Positions 12,048-26,145 of a stretch of DNA of 64,000 nt are shown piece after piece (within the stretch, counting starts at the first letter, position 1; the number at the start of each line of letters is the position of its first letter). Source of the DNA: Rotaria sp. Silwood1. Its lineage: Eukaryota > Rotifera > Eurotatoria > Philodinida > Philodinidae. The position numbers and the translations under genes were made by a program. The notes under the pieces were generated by a model that worked only from the letters and a program-made list of their open reading frames with translations, was not told where the DNA came from and did no database searches. The DNA lies in NCBI GenBank assembly GCA_905250075.1, contig CAJNOP010000091.1, positions 515,019 through 579,018 on the forward strand. Direction: 5' to 3'.

Positions 12048-14056
12048 TTAGATCAAATCCATGCACCAGAAACCGATCGAGCTCGGTCGTTCATCCGATT
12101 GCGAACGCCTAGAATCTCATTCCATCGAGCAGATCATCGCTTGCGGGTGTGGATGAGTGTGTAGGTGTAGGTAAGGTGTGTGGGTATCAGTATGAGTGTT
12201 GGTGTAGCTGTGGATACTGGTATTTGAGAAGAGGGGAGTGTGAAATAGACCCATAGACTCACATTCAAATTCGGAACCCACCCACACCTACATTCAAACC
12301 CTTTCTTAATTACATTTTATAGAGGAAAATTAGTATATTATTGATCGCTGTCGGAAAAAAACACAATTTGATGCAGCATTTTCTTTCCTAAGAGTAAGAA
12401 TCAGCAAATTATGTCTTTGTATCAATATTTACCTTGGTATTTCTCCACCGAAACATTATAAGTACACCCAAATATGCTCAAAAAGAAAAGAAAGAGCAAA
12501 AAAGAAATTTCGGAAGAAAAAAGACAAACATTAATGATGAAAAATGGGGGCAAGACATGTGTTTGACTTAAATTTATGAAGTAGACACAGCAAGTTACTC
12601 TTACATTCTGTCGTTCCCTCTCGTCTCTCGCCTTCTAGAAAATTACACATTGTCTTTTGTACGTTGCGAGACAAGAGGGAAAGTATAAAAGAGAGAAGAA
12701 AGGTTTAATGAGCTGATAGCGATACCTGACAAGGTCAACAATCAACTGCAATTCTTAGACAAATGTGCAATTACTGTGAGGTATCGTTGTAACTCAATCA
12801 TTTAACTGTAATGCGAGTAATATCATTCTAAAAATGTGACGGACTATTTCCAGTGACATTAGTCATTTACGAACAACTCAAATGATCGAATGATTTCGAT
12901 GTCATTTTGATTATAATAATCCCTTATTGCTTCTATGGATTTTAATAAAGCAGAAAAAACGCATTATGTCAACGGTGAAAATGAATGGCATAGAAGGCGT
13001 CTGGTTGCTGATCAAAACGGAATTTCTCAGCGTAGATCATACATGTTTACATAGTACTCTTCATCATTCATTCCTTTTCACCTAAGTACAGGCGTTTTTT
13101 TTGTAGAATGAAAGGATTTTCGATTATTCATTCATGTTGCTGTATCCCAAAGCGATGTGATTGAAAGATATAGTCGTGAAGAAATGATTTCGAGGGAAAA
13201 TTTCGTAGTAAATTTTCAGTACTTTTTATGAAACCTTGATGTTGCATCGCTACGTGAATTGATGGATGGAGGCTGTCATCCTCATTGTTATTCATCCGCT
13301 AACATCTACACCCACACTTATCCATGAGCAAGCTAAACAAGCATTAGTGCAGAACAAAAATTCATTGTTTCAGCTCTTTCGGAAATGTCTTGTTCTTTAC
13401 AAGAATTTCATTTGAATTTATCATAATTCTTCACTAGTAAGCCATGAGTCTGCATTTCCTTTTAGATTTTCTTAGTTTCACCGACACATACTCTAAGTTA
13501 CAATATGAAACCGAACAACGTTGGACACATGAATATATTCTCTTATGGCAAAAATCTAATCAATAATTGAATTACAATGTTTCTTATCATTGCAAAATAT
13601 CTAGTTGTTTATTACTGATGTTTTCATTCAACAAAACCACAGGATCAAGTAAACTCGGCAATCCGAGATTAGATGAAATAAACAATAGATCATAATTCAA
13701 AGACAAAATTTGTCTTTTTGTCACAGATAGATAAATGAAATGACGAAAAGCAAAAACAAGAAATAAACAAGAAATAAACTTTGATATATGTGCGTTGTTA
13801 AATTTATAGGTTTATATTTCATATTAGCAGAACAGAACAGAAAAAAAGAGAAAGAGAAAGAGAAAGAGAGAGAGAAAGGAAACAAGCGCACACATATACG
13901 TAGAAAAAGAAAAACGAACAACAAAATTTTTTTTTATATGACTATATGCATATGGGAGACAACACCAAGAAAGAAAAACAAACACACACTGTTGAATTAT
14001 CGCCTGCGATAGTGGAATAAAGTTCATAAATAATATTAGGTTTTTTTCCTTCTCGT
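12048..14056. other. Intergenic region with repeat and simple-sequence tracts
   Basis: No gene is recognised. The first part holds a GTGTGG/CCACACC inverted-repeat element (12140-12300). From 13836 to 13882 there is an (AAAGAG)n-like purine tract. The remaining open frames (13721-14027) are low-complexity translations of this tract. The region lies downstream of the SRCAP-type gene. Confidence 0.6.
12140..12300. repeat. GTGTAGGTGTGG-type inverted-repeat element
   Basis: The left half contains GCGGGTGTGGATGAGTGTG and GTAGGTGTAGG; the right half ends with CCCACCCACACCTACATTC, its approximate reverse complement. Between them is GTATGAGTGTTGG, a motif with near matches in the repeats at 25544-25639 and 29863-29937. 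It is GC-rich relative to its surroundings and non-coding. Confidence 0.5.
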
Positions 14057-14148
14057 TTATGTTGTCTTTTTAGTTGATTGAAATATGCGACCATTTTGTA
14101 TTTGATAGACAACATTGTGTTGTTGTTGTTGTTGTTGTTGCTGCTGCT

Positions 14149-14179
<31 letters not shown>

Positions 14180-17100
14180 TGAACGAATTTGATAAACAGT
14201 ACCAGCTGTTGTTGATGAACGAGGTTGTTGTTGTGTGAGAAGATTTGTTACTGGTGATGGATTTATATTTGATTTATTACTTAAAAGTATTGATCCTGTT
14301 GAACGAGAATTATTTGTTGAATTTGGATTAATATAATTAATTAATGATAGAACGGATTGTTGATCTAATGAATTAACAATCCATATTTGTTGTTGTCCAT
14401 TTGTAGTAGTATTTGATGATATTGATGATAGTGATGATGATGATGATGAATTTTGTGTTAAACATGATAAATTTGTAATAGGTTTTCTTGTTATTGTTGA
14501 TAATGTTGTTTTAGATTTCGATGAATATATACGATTATTATTATCAAAATCATCATCATCAAAATCATCAGCAACAAGAAGTGTTGTTGAATCACCGCAA
14601 TCATCATTACTATTATGTCGATTATTAGTTATATGAGATGATGTCTGTTGTTGTTTTATTATTCGAGATGGTTTTTGAATTAAGGCTGGTGGAGGTGGAG
14701 ATGGTAGTACTGCTGGTTGTAATGAAGGAGTAGGAGGAGGAGGAAGAGGAGAAGGTTGAATACGACGTCGTCGAAGATTTTCAGTTGGAATTTGAGTTGA
14801 ACGTTTTATGATAACAGGACGAGGAGGAGGTGGAAGAGGTGAAGGTGGTGGAGGTGTAGGTGGAAGAATAACCGTTGGTGGTGGTGGTGGTTGATTAGCA
14901 GCAATAGCAGCTGAACTTTTTTCATGACGTGCTAATTCATTTGCTATTAAACTATTTTGTGCAGCTGAATATGTATAACTATATTTAGTTTGTCGTTCTT
15001 TATCTAAAGCATATGTATACATCATTTCATCATCTTCTTGTTCTAATTGTCGTTCTTCTTCTTCTTTCAATGATTTTAAACGTGATAATTGCCAATCTTT
15101 TCGAATTTGTTCAGCATCAAGACAAGTATTTGGAGCAACTTGAGCTAATTGATATTCTTGACGATAAGCTTCAACACAACGTAATGCATAACGTTCAATT
15201 GGTCGAAGCTGAAAAGAAGAGAAGAAAAACTATGTTAGTATAATCCCTATGAATATATGATATGAAACACCAGGTAGCTGCTGCTGCTATACATAAAGAA
15301 ATTGTTCTATTCGTTCTATTTTGGGACGCATTTTTTCAAGAACGTTTGTGACAGGCTGTGAGGAAGGTCGAAACTTTTATCCGTTTACTTCAACATTTCT
15401 TTTAGATTGTGTTTCACAAAAAGAAGTTTCATAAATGAATATATAGATTGGCGGATAAATAACTAGATAGTGATATCTTCAGTTAGCTTCAATCAATCAG
15501 GCTAATTTTTTTTCTTAGTAGGTAATAGAGTACTTTCCAAAGTTTATATTCATCATAAAACTCTTAATAGATCGTGTTTTGAACGAGCGCATTATTAATT
15601 TTAATCAAATATACTACAGACTGATAGTATGTCTCTATGATCTCAACCATTCTTATCTAGAAAGAAGGTTTCGATCGTCGAAAATAACATATTACTGCAT
15701 TAATTATTACCATATTTCCTTCTAATTCATCAGTTCGTTGTTTCTTTAGCAGTTGGTTATCGGCTATCCTACTATTTTCATTCTTTTATATCTTTTAGTA
15801 CCTAAGTAAGCATATGCATTTGAAATTTTTATGCCATTTACTAAGTTAGAAATGCAGACCGACAAGACCAAACTGGATACCAATCAATTGAATTAAATTG
15901 AAGTTATGATGTATGACAGTTTCTCTCACTATGAGTTCTATAACTCAACAAAGGAGAAGAGCTTACGCTCTAATTAACATATTATTATGTAAACTATTAG
16001 CAAATTTTCAAAATTCAGATGAAACTCGGTGAAATTTTTAGCGTACATAACCGTATGGAAGGATTATATAATGATAGGCTCGTCAAATTAGTCTTCCTTT
16101 CTTCTTGATCGATAAAAAACCTGGTCTCTTTCGATGTATACAAGATCGAGCTCTATAGCTTGTTTCGTTTGAGAGTTATTGAAATTTTTCGAAGACCTCC
16201 ATAATCGAATAAACGACGTTCAACCAAACTACTATGGATCGGAACAGGCGTGACCAGTCACACACAGTCGAATAGTAACATTTGTTTTTAAGTTCGAAGC
16301 TGCTATGCCACCATTTTCGATATTTCCACTCAAGAGTCATAGTGAGAAAATAGTAGAATTTTTTAAATGCTGGCATAGCAACTTCGAAATTGAAAACAAA
16401 AATTACCACTCAAGTCAGCGTGGTTGATTATTCCTGCTCTGACCAATGATAGTTTTATTAAAGGTCATTTGGCCAACTTTCGAAGTATAGAAAAAGAAAA
16501 ACAGATCATACTTGTTCATCAAGTGTTTTTAATTCTTCTTCAATTTTATTCATTTGTCGTTTTTGTTTTTCAATTAATTGATCTTCATTTAAATCATTTG
16601 TTTCATCTTCATTAAATTCATTTAATTCATTTTTAACTTCTTTATTTAATTCATCAGCTGCACGTCGATCAGTTTCATCTTCAACTGCTGCAAGTGCTTC
16701 TTCATATTGTGTTAATGTTAGATTATTATCAAGATTAGCATTATTTGTTGTTGTTGTTGTTGTTGTTATCGCTCGACTACTATCTAATTGTTGTTGATAA
16801 TCATTACGTTCACGAACAATATCTTCTAACGTTGATGATTGATCAAATAAATCACGTATATTATTCTTTTTAAAATAATTTACATCAAAACTACCACCAT
16901 CAATTGTTAAATCACCGAGTAAACGTTTTTGATTAGCTTTTTTTAATATATTCTCTTCTACTGTATTTCTACTTATAAGTCTATTTAGAAAAAAAGAAAA
17001 AGAAAAAATGATTTTAAAATATACAAATATTCTATTATCAATTTTAAATCTAATGAAAACTATCCTAAAGTTAAAATGATTGATAATTAATAGACATGGT

Positions 17101-20100
17101 TATGTTGTTTTTTTTTTTTCGTTGTTCTAATTAAATATTTAAACTACTATTGAGATTCTTATACATACTAAAGTAAATCAACCAGAGCATTTAATATATA
17201 TAACTATCAGATATTATTGTGTTGAAGTTCGAATTAATTAAAAAGAGATCATGAAAACTAAATTTCAATGTTAAGTAATGTCGAAATTCTATTCATGATG
17301 TTATCTTTATGATTTTATTCTTATAATGTTATTATTGTTACCTGTTCCTGATTACAAATTACAAACATATGCTTAATTTTAACTGTACGGTTTTGAGTAA
17401 CGAGTGTAGTCATAACTAAATTTCTTTTTCGAAATTTTTGTTCTATAAATTTCAATTAAAAGTGTCATCTAAATTTGAAATATGATGAAGATCAACAAGA
17501 GAAATTCTCTAATTGATTAATCGCTTTTGAATGGAAACTATGTGCATCATGTGGACATAGTGATGGACCTTGACGAGAATAACTAATGTAAAAGACATGA
17601 TTTTACAATCGTAGAATAGAAATAGCGAAAATTTCTAAAAATTTTCATAATAAACTCTTCTGGTTGACGTCTATTGCCATTCATTATTCAATTTTAGCAG
17701 TATCGATCATGTCGATTCCTAGTCTAGAATTCAATAGAAAAATAATCACTTATTTTTTCATTGATATGAATTTTCCGATGTAGAAAAAAAAATACTTATT
17801 AGCGTGGTCTCTTTGAAGTTACTATATGGAATTTACATGTATTCTTTCGCCTCATTATACTAATGGAAAATACGTCAAGTGAACAATCTTCAACACACTC
17901 TAGTTATTTTCCAAGGATAATGATTCGTCAAGACAATGATCTCTCTTATTTATTTCTTCATTTGGAACAAAATTTTTTTTATTTACCTTATTACTTTTCA
18001 TTTTCGTATTCCACGTTTTTAAATTTAACCATGACAAATAAACCTATTATACATATCCATTACATCTATTATATATCTCAATAATCTCAGAAACACTAAT
18101 ATTGATTGTTCTAGAAAGTTATTATTTGATCAGTTCTCACTTTCTATGTTGATTATACGACATCCGTAGTAAATCAATGCATGACTACTGATCATATAAA
18201 ATTTTTATCTACACGAAAAATTCAAAAGTGTGCTGTTTCGAATATTAACGAACGTATCACAGCTATTTACATATCAACGAAGGTCTTAGAATGTTCTAGG
18301 ATAAGCTAAGCCTTATTATTAATGTTATTCACAAGAAACCGAAAGTTTCTCTGTTTAGGCTTCTTTCAGTCTCTTAAGTCACTTCAGTTCGTCTGAGAAC
18401 GAGAGTAAAAGGTATGGTTGACCTTTTACTCCAACACCTATGAAAGTGGACGACGTCATGAAACCTTGATTTATAACTTCCACTGACGATATTTTTCTTC
18501 GAAAATGACTATATGAATTCAATCTTCTATAAATATTCTAACAATGAAATATGTCGACGTGTTTTCTTTTTTAATATGATACAATTTTTGTATAATCACT
18601 TAAAAACATAGTTTTTTTTAAAATTTTTATATCATACCGATAAATATGTACATCTTTGGTTTGTCCAATTCTATGACATCGATCTTGTGCTTGTGCATCC
18701 ATTGTTGGATTCCAATCCGAATCATAAAAAATAACTGTATCAGCTCCAGTTAAATTAACACCTATACCACCAGCACGTGTTGATAAAATAAAAACAAATA
18801 TTTTTTCATCACTATTAAAACGTTCCATTAACATTTGTCTTTGTACAATTTGTGTTGTACCATCTAATCGAACATATGTATAACCATGATAATTTAAAAA
18901 TAATTCAAGTATATCAAGCATTTTAGTCATTTGTGTAAATATTAAACATCGATGTTTTTCACGTTTTAATTGTGATAAAAGTATATCAAGTGTTTGTAAT
19001 TTACCACAATCATATTGAATTAAACGTCGTTCAGGAAATTGTAAAAACATATTTTGTTTTATTTGATTTATTGATGAAAGTACTTCAAAATCAGTTGATG
19101 ATAATACTTCAATTAATGGTTTTTGTTGAAGAGTTTTATCTCGTCGATTAATACCATTAAATTGACATAATTCAATAGATGATGCTATTACTTTTGTTGT
19201 ACACATAATAAATCTAGAAAAATCTTATATAATTCTTTGTTTGTTCTTTTTTTTTTTACTTACCTATCTAATATATCTTGAAAATTATTTAAAATATCTT
19301 TATTTGATTTAATTAATTTTCGAAGTGTATTTGTTGTTGAAAAATAATCTTTTATTGTATTTAATCGTCTATGTATATCATGACATGATGCATATCCACT
19401 AAATGTTGTTCGTCTTTGATTATTACATGGTCGCATAGCTAATTCAACTTGTGTTAAAACATCTGAACCATATAATGGTCGAGATTGACAACGATCTGTA
19501 TTTAAACGACAAAGAAGTTCATAACGAGATAAACGTTCACGTTGACGTTGTTTACAAATTTCAAACTAAAATATTAAATTTATGAAAAATAACAATTAAC
19601 ACTACAATAACAACTTCATAATTTGGATACTATCACAACCAGCCAATAGAGTTCGTTGGATTCAACATTTTCGAACTTGAACTGTACTTCTCAATGAAAA
19701 ACGATTTATAAGATTTTGATCTAAGAACGAAACATACGTGGAATAATCTAACTGTCATTAATTAATATTAGCTTTCTCACTATAGAGTAATTCTACGATC
19801 TTGTTGAAAACTTAAGTCAGTACCGCAAAATTCATGATACTCATCTTTCATATCTCGATAAAACAACATTTCTTCATTTTTTACTAATCTCATCAAGTCA
19901 TATTTGAAGGTACAATATAACCTGAAATGGTGCGTATCAATTCAATTGGTTTTCCTGTAAGCAACTTTAACAGGATAAATTTTTTTGAAATCATATTTTA
20001 TATTCTCAGTGATATTTTTTAATCGAAATGGAACTGTTACACCGAATAGATGAGATACTTTTCTGATCCAACCCTACAGACTCTACGAGGATGTGAAAAA

Positions 20101-23100
20101 AAAACGTAATATTCAACTTACATAAATATTTTCTGGTTGAAATTCATCATCAACAAAATCTGCTGGTGTAATCATTTTAATTAATTGACGATTACGCGTA
20201 ACTAAAATATTCGTAAAAAATATATAAATATAATAAAATCAAATCCTTTTGTTTTTGTATACTTCTAATTTGTGTATTTGTTTGATACCATAATGAACTA
20301 TTTCTATATCGTTCAATAATATCTGAAGTTAATTGAATAACTTGTCGATTATTATCATCAATATGATTAATTGAATCCAATATCATATCTCGTGTTGCTT
20401 GTAAAGTAAATTTAATACGAAAACAAAGAAATGTATCATTTGGTGGTAAATTAAAATTTAAATATGGATTTTTTAAATCTATATTTTCAATTAATTTTGG
20501 TATTTCATAATTAATTAATTTTTTTTGTATTGTAAGTGGTGATATAATAGGTCTTGATTCAAATAAATCCGGATGATTACAAACTTTTCTTAATTGCATA
20601 AGTATATTAATAACAGACATATAATGACCTTGTTGTATAACATCACGTGTTGATCTACATTGTATAAAATCATCATATAATTGTCGTTGTCGTTTCGATA
20701 AATTACACATAATAATATGTTCATGTTTTTTTGGCATTTGTTTTTCAACATCAATTTTTAAACGACGTAATATAAATGGACGTAAAACTTTATGTAAACG
20801 TTTAATTAATAAATCATTTGAATTCATTTGTCCTTGTTCAATCATTTCTGTTAATGGATTTGAAAACCATTCACGAAATTCTTGATGTGATGAAAATAAA
20901 TTTGGCATTAAAAAATGCATTAATGACCATAATTCCATTAGAGAATTTTGTAATGGTGTACCTGTTAATAATAAACGACGTTGTGAATGAAAATTTAATA
21001 ATGTTTGCCAACGTTGAGATTTAAAATTTTTTATATTTTGTGCTTCATCTAAGATTAAATATTTCCATTTTTTACGACGAAATGCTTTAGCATCTTGTAA
21101 AACAAGTTTATATGATGTTATACAAACATGAAATGCATTCACTTTTGTCCAACCTTGACGTTTTAATTGACGTTCTTTTACAGAACCATAATAAGTTAAA
21201 ATTTTAAATGATGGACACCATTTTTTAAATTCTAATTCCCAATTAAGCATAACACTTGTTGGTACAACAATTAAATGTGGACCCCAAACACCTCAAAATA
21301 AAATATATATTTTTGATTCAAATTAAAATAAAAACAATTAACTAAATACCTTTTTCACATGCTAGATGAGCAAGTAGGGCAATTGTTTGAATTGTTTTAC
21401 CTAAAAGAATACAATAAAATTTTTTGTATGACACACGATTTGTAAGGATTATTGATGTATAGGATTAAATATTTGAATGTTCTACAGATCATGACAAACG
21501 CTAGTCAAAGATCATCACAAATGTACTAATCATTTTAAAGTGTAATGCATTCCACTGTTTCTTGAATACGTTTGGATAGGAATATTATAGAATTAATCAG
21601 GTGAGACTTTTTAAAACGATATTCTGAAGCTATTTCTTTTTCGATCTGTGCGAGGCCAACATCCTCAGCTTGTTCCATTGGGAAGTTATAAGACTTTTCT
21701 TGTGATCTCCAAAAAAGCACGCAAGCAGAATTTACCAGCCTGAGTTGAATGATGATATTTGTTTTTTGGGTTTGTCATGATCTGACATGGTTATGTCAAT
21801 ATTTCTAAATTTTCACAATCAATCTTCATGTTATGAAAGAGTTGACATTTCGGAAATTTGACGTGAGGCTATTGAATTTTTAAGGTGTCATGTTTTAGAG
21901 AACCTAATCAAGTCTTAGACTTTTGGAGAAACCTATATTTTCGAATTGTAGTCTGATATTAACTTCACATTCAAATCATATAGATATTAAGTTGTATAAA
22001 TTTTCAACAGTTTCCTTCTTCGAATTTGATTTTAGAATAAATCTCGTATTGATAGTAATATTTACTGATCTTATGAGAAAATATTTCGAAATGATAAGAA
22101 GTTTATGAAATTAAATTTTATCTAGAAATAGGACATGTACAGACTGACAACGAATCTGAGTGAATATTTATCAACAAGTAACGATTTGACTGAAATATCA
22201 ACTTTTCTATCATAACTCTGCTGCAATAAAAAGCTGATGTATCTAACGACATCGTAACTTATATTTATACCTTAATGTTCCTTTTTTACTCTACAAATAT
22301 CTAATTTTTGAAAAAAGCTTTTTCAGTTTAATAACTTTATCTTCGGTTACTGACGCCATGTTCGCCAAGATTTTTGTCACATCTAATAAAATCTTACATA
22401 TCATCAGAATTTCAAAGATTTTTCAATAAGTTCGAATCTCTCTGTTTCTATTGAATGAAATGCTAAAATTTTCATTTACCTAAACCCATTTCATCAGCTA
22501 ATATACAATTAAGTTTATTTTCATATAATGTCACAAGCCAATCTAAACCAACATGTTGATATTCTCTTAGTGAATGTTTAAGTAAAAATGGCACCGGTGT
22601 TTTAACTTGTGTTGTATTAAGTGTAAAACCTGTTGGTTGAAGTGCTTGTGCTGTTGTTGCTAAATCATTCATTTCTTTATTTTTTGTTAATTCATTTGTT
22701 GATTCTTCTTCTTCTTCGTTATCATCATCATCATCATCATCATCTTCTTGTTCTGATGAATCATTTTTTTCATTATCATTTTGTTTTATTTCAATAGGTA
22801 TATTATTTTCTTTTTCACTTGATGAATTTGATATATCAATACCATAATAACGTTTTAATAATGCATCAATAGATTCTTCTTGATCAGCTTCTAATTCTTT
22901 TATTTCATTAACAGCATTATCATCTTGTTCATCTTGTTCTTCACGTTCAATTGTTTCTTCATTATCATCATCATTCATATCTTCAGTAAGATTAAAATCT
23001 TCATCATCATCATTTGTTTCTGTTTTTAATGATTTAACAAGCCAATCTGAATATTTTTCTGTTTGATCAACAATAAAATTTAAATGTAAATCTAATTGAT

Positions 23101-23860
23101 GTTTACGTAATTCTTGTATTCGTGTTGTTTCTTTATATTCAGCTATTTTATGCATATTTTTCCAAAAATTCATTACTTCTTTACATACAAATAAAGCTTG
23201 TTTACGTAAACGTTTTATTTCATCACGTTGTTGTTGATTTTCAGCTTGATTTTTTTCACGAAAATATTTTAATATAGCTAATGAAAGTTTTTTAGCCATC
23301 ATTTGTTTCCAACGTTTTTCATGTGCAAAATCTTCAGCTAACCAACGCATTTCATCAAGTAAATAATCCCAATGTGTTTTACGTTTTTTTGGTTCAAGAT
23401 ATTTTACTAAACGTTGATTTGACCATTTACCATTACTTTTTAATTCATCAATACGTTTTAATATATTACTTTCGTGTTTAACACGATCAACAGATAATTT
23501 ATTTGGTAATTGTTTTAATGTTAATGATGTATTTATATCTTGTAAATTTTTTTCAACTTTTTCAATAAGATCTTCTTCAGCTTTAATAAAACGTTGTTCA
23601 TCAATTGATAAATCAGTACGATCACGCATTTGTAAATCAATATATTCACGTACAAGATTACGATGTGATTGAACAATATCATTTAAACATGAAAACATTG
23701 TTTGAAGATTTGTTGGAGATGATGAACGAACACGTTTTAATGGCGATTGTTCATTTGATATTTCATTTGAAGATATTATCGATGAACGACGTCGTTTATA
23801 TGAATTAGATGTTATATCATCATCATCGATTGTTGCGGTGCTATTCACCGCTGAAGTCAT
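14057..23860 (-). CDS. SRCAP: SWR1/SRCAP/Domino-type INO80-family chromatin remodelling ATPase
   Basis: Eight exons (22480-23860, 21350-21400, 20263-21291, 20122-20201, 19264-19565, 18638-19213, 16512-16980, 14057-15208) join in phase to 5040 nt, 1679 aa. The protein is the predicted motor that exchanges H2A.Z into nucleosomes. An HSA domain (about 155-230, [15 protein letters not shown]) is followed by a long acidic region (about 285-395). Helicase lobe 1 has [12 protein letters not shown], Walker A DEMGLGKT (about 455-462) and the family-specific DEAQNIKN (559-566). Lobe 2, after a split-ATPase insertion, has [31 protein letters not shown] and QDRCHRIGQ, then [30 protein letters not shown] and [13 protein letters not shown] follow. 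The tail is Pro-rich and ends in poly-Gln; no AT-hooks or SANT domain were seen. It is about half the length of vertebrate SRCAP. Introns range from 50 nt to 1657 nt. The ATG directly follows a TTTCTTTTAG acceptor. EP400/Domino orthology is the alternative. Confidence 0.95.
14116..14177 (-). repeat. CAG/CAA (poly-Gln) tract in the SRCAP-type gene
   Basis: Trinucleotide runs (TTG/CTG on the + strand) encode two blocks of eight or more glutamines separated by a proline, about 20 residues from the C-terminus. CAA predominates over CAG. Such tracts vary in length between alleles. Confidence 0.85.
16279..16402. repeat. Small inverted-repeat element in SRCAP-type intron 7
   Basis: TTTGTTTTTAAGTTCGAAG with GCTATGCCA at 16279-16310 is mirrored by TGGCATAGC with CTTCGAAATTGAAAACAAA at 16371-16402. 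The arms are about 32 bp with about four mismatches, separated by about 60 bp. It lies in the 1303-nt intron 15209-16511 and partly explains that intron's unusual length. Confidence 0.55.
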
Positions 23861-23872
23861 CTAAAAGAAACG
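23861..23872 (-). promoter_or_regulatory. Splice acceptor abutting the SRCAP-type start codon
   Basis: On the minus strand, TTTCTTTTAG immediately precedes the initiator ATG with no intervening base. This is a good 3' splice site, so the 5' UTR must come from an upstream exon or from a trans-spliced leader. The same layout is seen at the CZIB gene. Confidence 0.6.
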
Positions 23873-25272
23873 ATATTTTAGTTTAGAAGTGTCTCAGCAG
23901 CAGATGTACTATGTATATGCTTCTGTTTTTACCATTATAGAATGACATTAAGAACCTCTATACAATGTTTGGAATAGGATTGGTTTAATTGAAATGAAAA
24001 AAAAAACTAATCGATAACTAATGACATCTATGCCAATTTTGACTATTCTAGTACATTCGAAACGCATTTAATCGGTAGAGTGTTATCCACGTATAAATAG
24101 TTCGGTTCTGTTGCATTGAAAAATTAAGGCTAATTGATAGGAATGCCCTGAGCGAGACACTCTGAGTATGCAGGGCAACGTTAAATGGAAAATTAGAGGC
24201 GTACTTTTTAATGGTTCAAATAAAGCAACATATACTATGACATATGGGTTATCTGATGGCATTAAAGTGATTGTTCTTCTGGTTAGCATTACACAAAAAA
24301 CAATAGAGAAAAGGCTGATGAGATAATTATATAGGAATTGAAATTGCGTCTTTCACTCTATCGATTCGTAAAAAAAAGATACTTTCGCTTGTGTCTATTT
24401 GAAATCCAAAAAACAATATTCTTCTTTAACATCAAGTGCTTTTATAGAAATATGTCTTCAATATTAAGAGCTTGCATAATTTTCCACAACTGTCAATTGA
24501 ATAAAACTTTCACAGAATACCCTTTGGTCCATAACGTCTATGCAATTTTTCAGAACCTACTTGAACATTCGCCACATTAAAACTTATGTTTCTTGGATTA
24601 GAAACATTTTTATTGAAGATTAACTTCATATTTGAAATCAGCATTTATAACTATATCGTATGTTGCATAATGTATCAATGTTCTTGTAAAACGTTTTTCT
24701 ACCTATATACAGAGTAAATGTTTCTCATAGTGGTTTTTCAAACTGTATTGATATGCTCACCTTATTTATAGAAAAATGTCCACTGTACTTCAGTATCATA
24801 TCCTAGTTAATATGTTGAGTTTAGAGTACTCTGATACCAGTATGTTACACTTGTCTACAAAATGCTTCTGAATGTGCCAACTACTAACTTGCTGAAAAAG
24901 TTTTCATATGATGCGATACATACTTACTGCTCAACAAAAGTCATTCAGTAGAGTTGTATGTGGCAGTGTTTCAAATCATCTCATTGTAGAATATCTTGAA
25001 CTCCTTGTATGATTCGAAAACCAAAGAATCTAGAAAACCCAAGTGAAATCCATTTTTTTAGAGAACTTGAATTAGAATGGTTTGAGTCAATCATCTTTGT
25101 AATTTCTTTATTGGGATCGTGTGTTAAATTCTTTCGAGTCGCCCTCAATAGTACGATATCGAAAATTCCTAGAATTTCATCTCAGCTGCTGTTGAGTTCC
25201 CAGTTTCTGAATGACGGTTGGTTTCGAAATTTCTTTTTTGTTCCGTTGAGACGTGTTCATGTTGTGGTTTAG

Positions 25273-25479
25273 CTATTTAACTATAGCCATGTTGCACACA
25301 TAATCTGTTTTTAATTCATCAACAACTTCATACAAGTTTGGATTAAAGGTATTAATATTTTCATTAAGTCGATAATAACTTGTCCACTTTCTTGGACATA
25401 AACATTCGCTATCAATCCAAGTTTCTATGCAGCAAACGAAGAAATCTTGCGAATATGATATACGATTGAATGTATGCAT
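25273..25479 (-). CDS. Hypothetical 68-aa ORF, possibly a gene fragment
   Basis: The ATG at 25479 opens a frame to TAG at 25273. The product is Cys- and aromatic-rich (FFVCCIETWIDSECLCPRKW, then YYRLNENINTF and ending VCNMAIVK). It has no signal peptide and no domain I recognise. The composition is less AT-driven than the random ORFs around it, which is the only reason to list it. It could be a fragment of a decayed gene or a chance frame. Confidence 0.22.
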   Translation of the reverse strand: MHTFNRISYSQDFFVCCIETWIDSECLCPRKWTSYYRLNENINTFNPNLYEVVDELKTDYVCNMAIVK

Positions 25480-25543
25480 AATTTATTGATGTCAAGAACA
25501 GACATGAATGTTAAAGCTTCATTTTTTTTTCAAATTAAAGGTA

Positions 25544-25639
25544 GCACGAGTATAGGTGTAGATATGATTAGCTGTTGGTTTCTGGTATGAGCGTGTTTAG
25601 AAAAAGATCCATCCTACACTCATATCTACATTCACTTGT
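25544..25639. repeat. GGTGTAGAT inverted-repeat element, copy 2
   Basis: GAGTATAGGTGTAGATATGA on the left is answered by CCTACACTCATATCTACATT on the right in inverted orientation, with a GGTATGAGCGTG core. It shares this plan with the elements at 12140-12300 and 29863-29937, which suggests one dispersed family. Confidence 0.5.
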
Positions 25640-26145
25640 ATGATTTCAGATTTCAGTACTACTTTATCCATCACTGAAATCAGTTAAGAAAAACAGTTCG
25701 AAGGTTGTGAGTCACATGTTCGATTGCATTTGGTTTTGTTTGCTTACGAAATTGAGGTGCTCAGTTTTTTTTTCTGAACTGCCGTTAGCAGGACAAGCGT
25801 GATATAACTTCTTTTTGAACTATTTTATGCATATGAAGTAACTAATCAAATACTCGAGTTAATTTTTTTTGCTAATGGGAGAGAAAGCTCGGCGGCCTCG
25901 ACCTCCTCTTCTCTATGCCCAGGAAATCATATATTGGATTTTACTGAAATTCTGTTTTAGTAAGTATTTTGAACGCTAAGATAGAAACTCATAAAACAAA
26001 ATGTTAGCTAGGACGGAAGCCACTTTCTGTCTTTTTTCTCGATAACAAAATTAAATATTGTCAATGAGTCTGTCTTCCAAGACTATAATCTTGCAAGATG
26101 AACGAAACGCATAACCCATCATGTCGACTAACATGTAGAAAATTT

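Noticed and set aside
13721..14027. Lys/Glu/Arg-rich and Phe/Leu-rich frames
   Set aside because: They arise from the (AAAGAG)n purine tract and its complement.
20818..21024. + strand frame opposite the SRCAP-type ATPase
   Set aside because: Antisense shadow of the conserved helicase exon.
24141..24321. + strand frame after GATAG (with GNVKWKIRGVLFNGSNK)
   Set aside because: It looks somewhat coding, but no partner exon, start or known domain could be found; not enough support to call it a gene.
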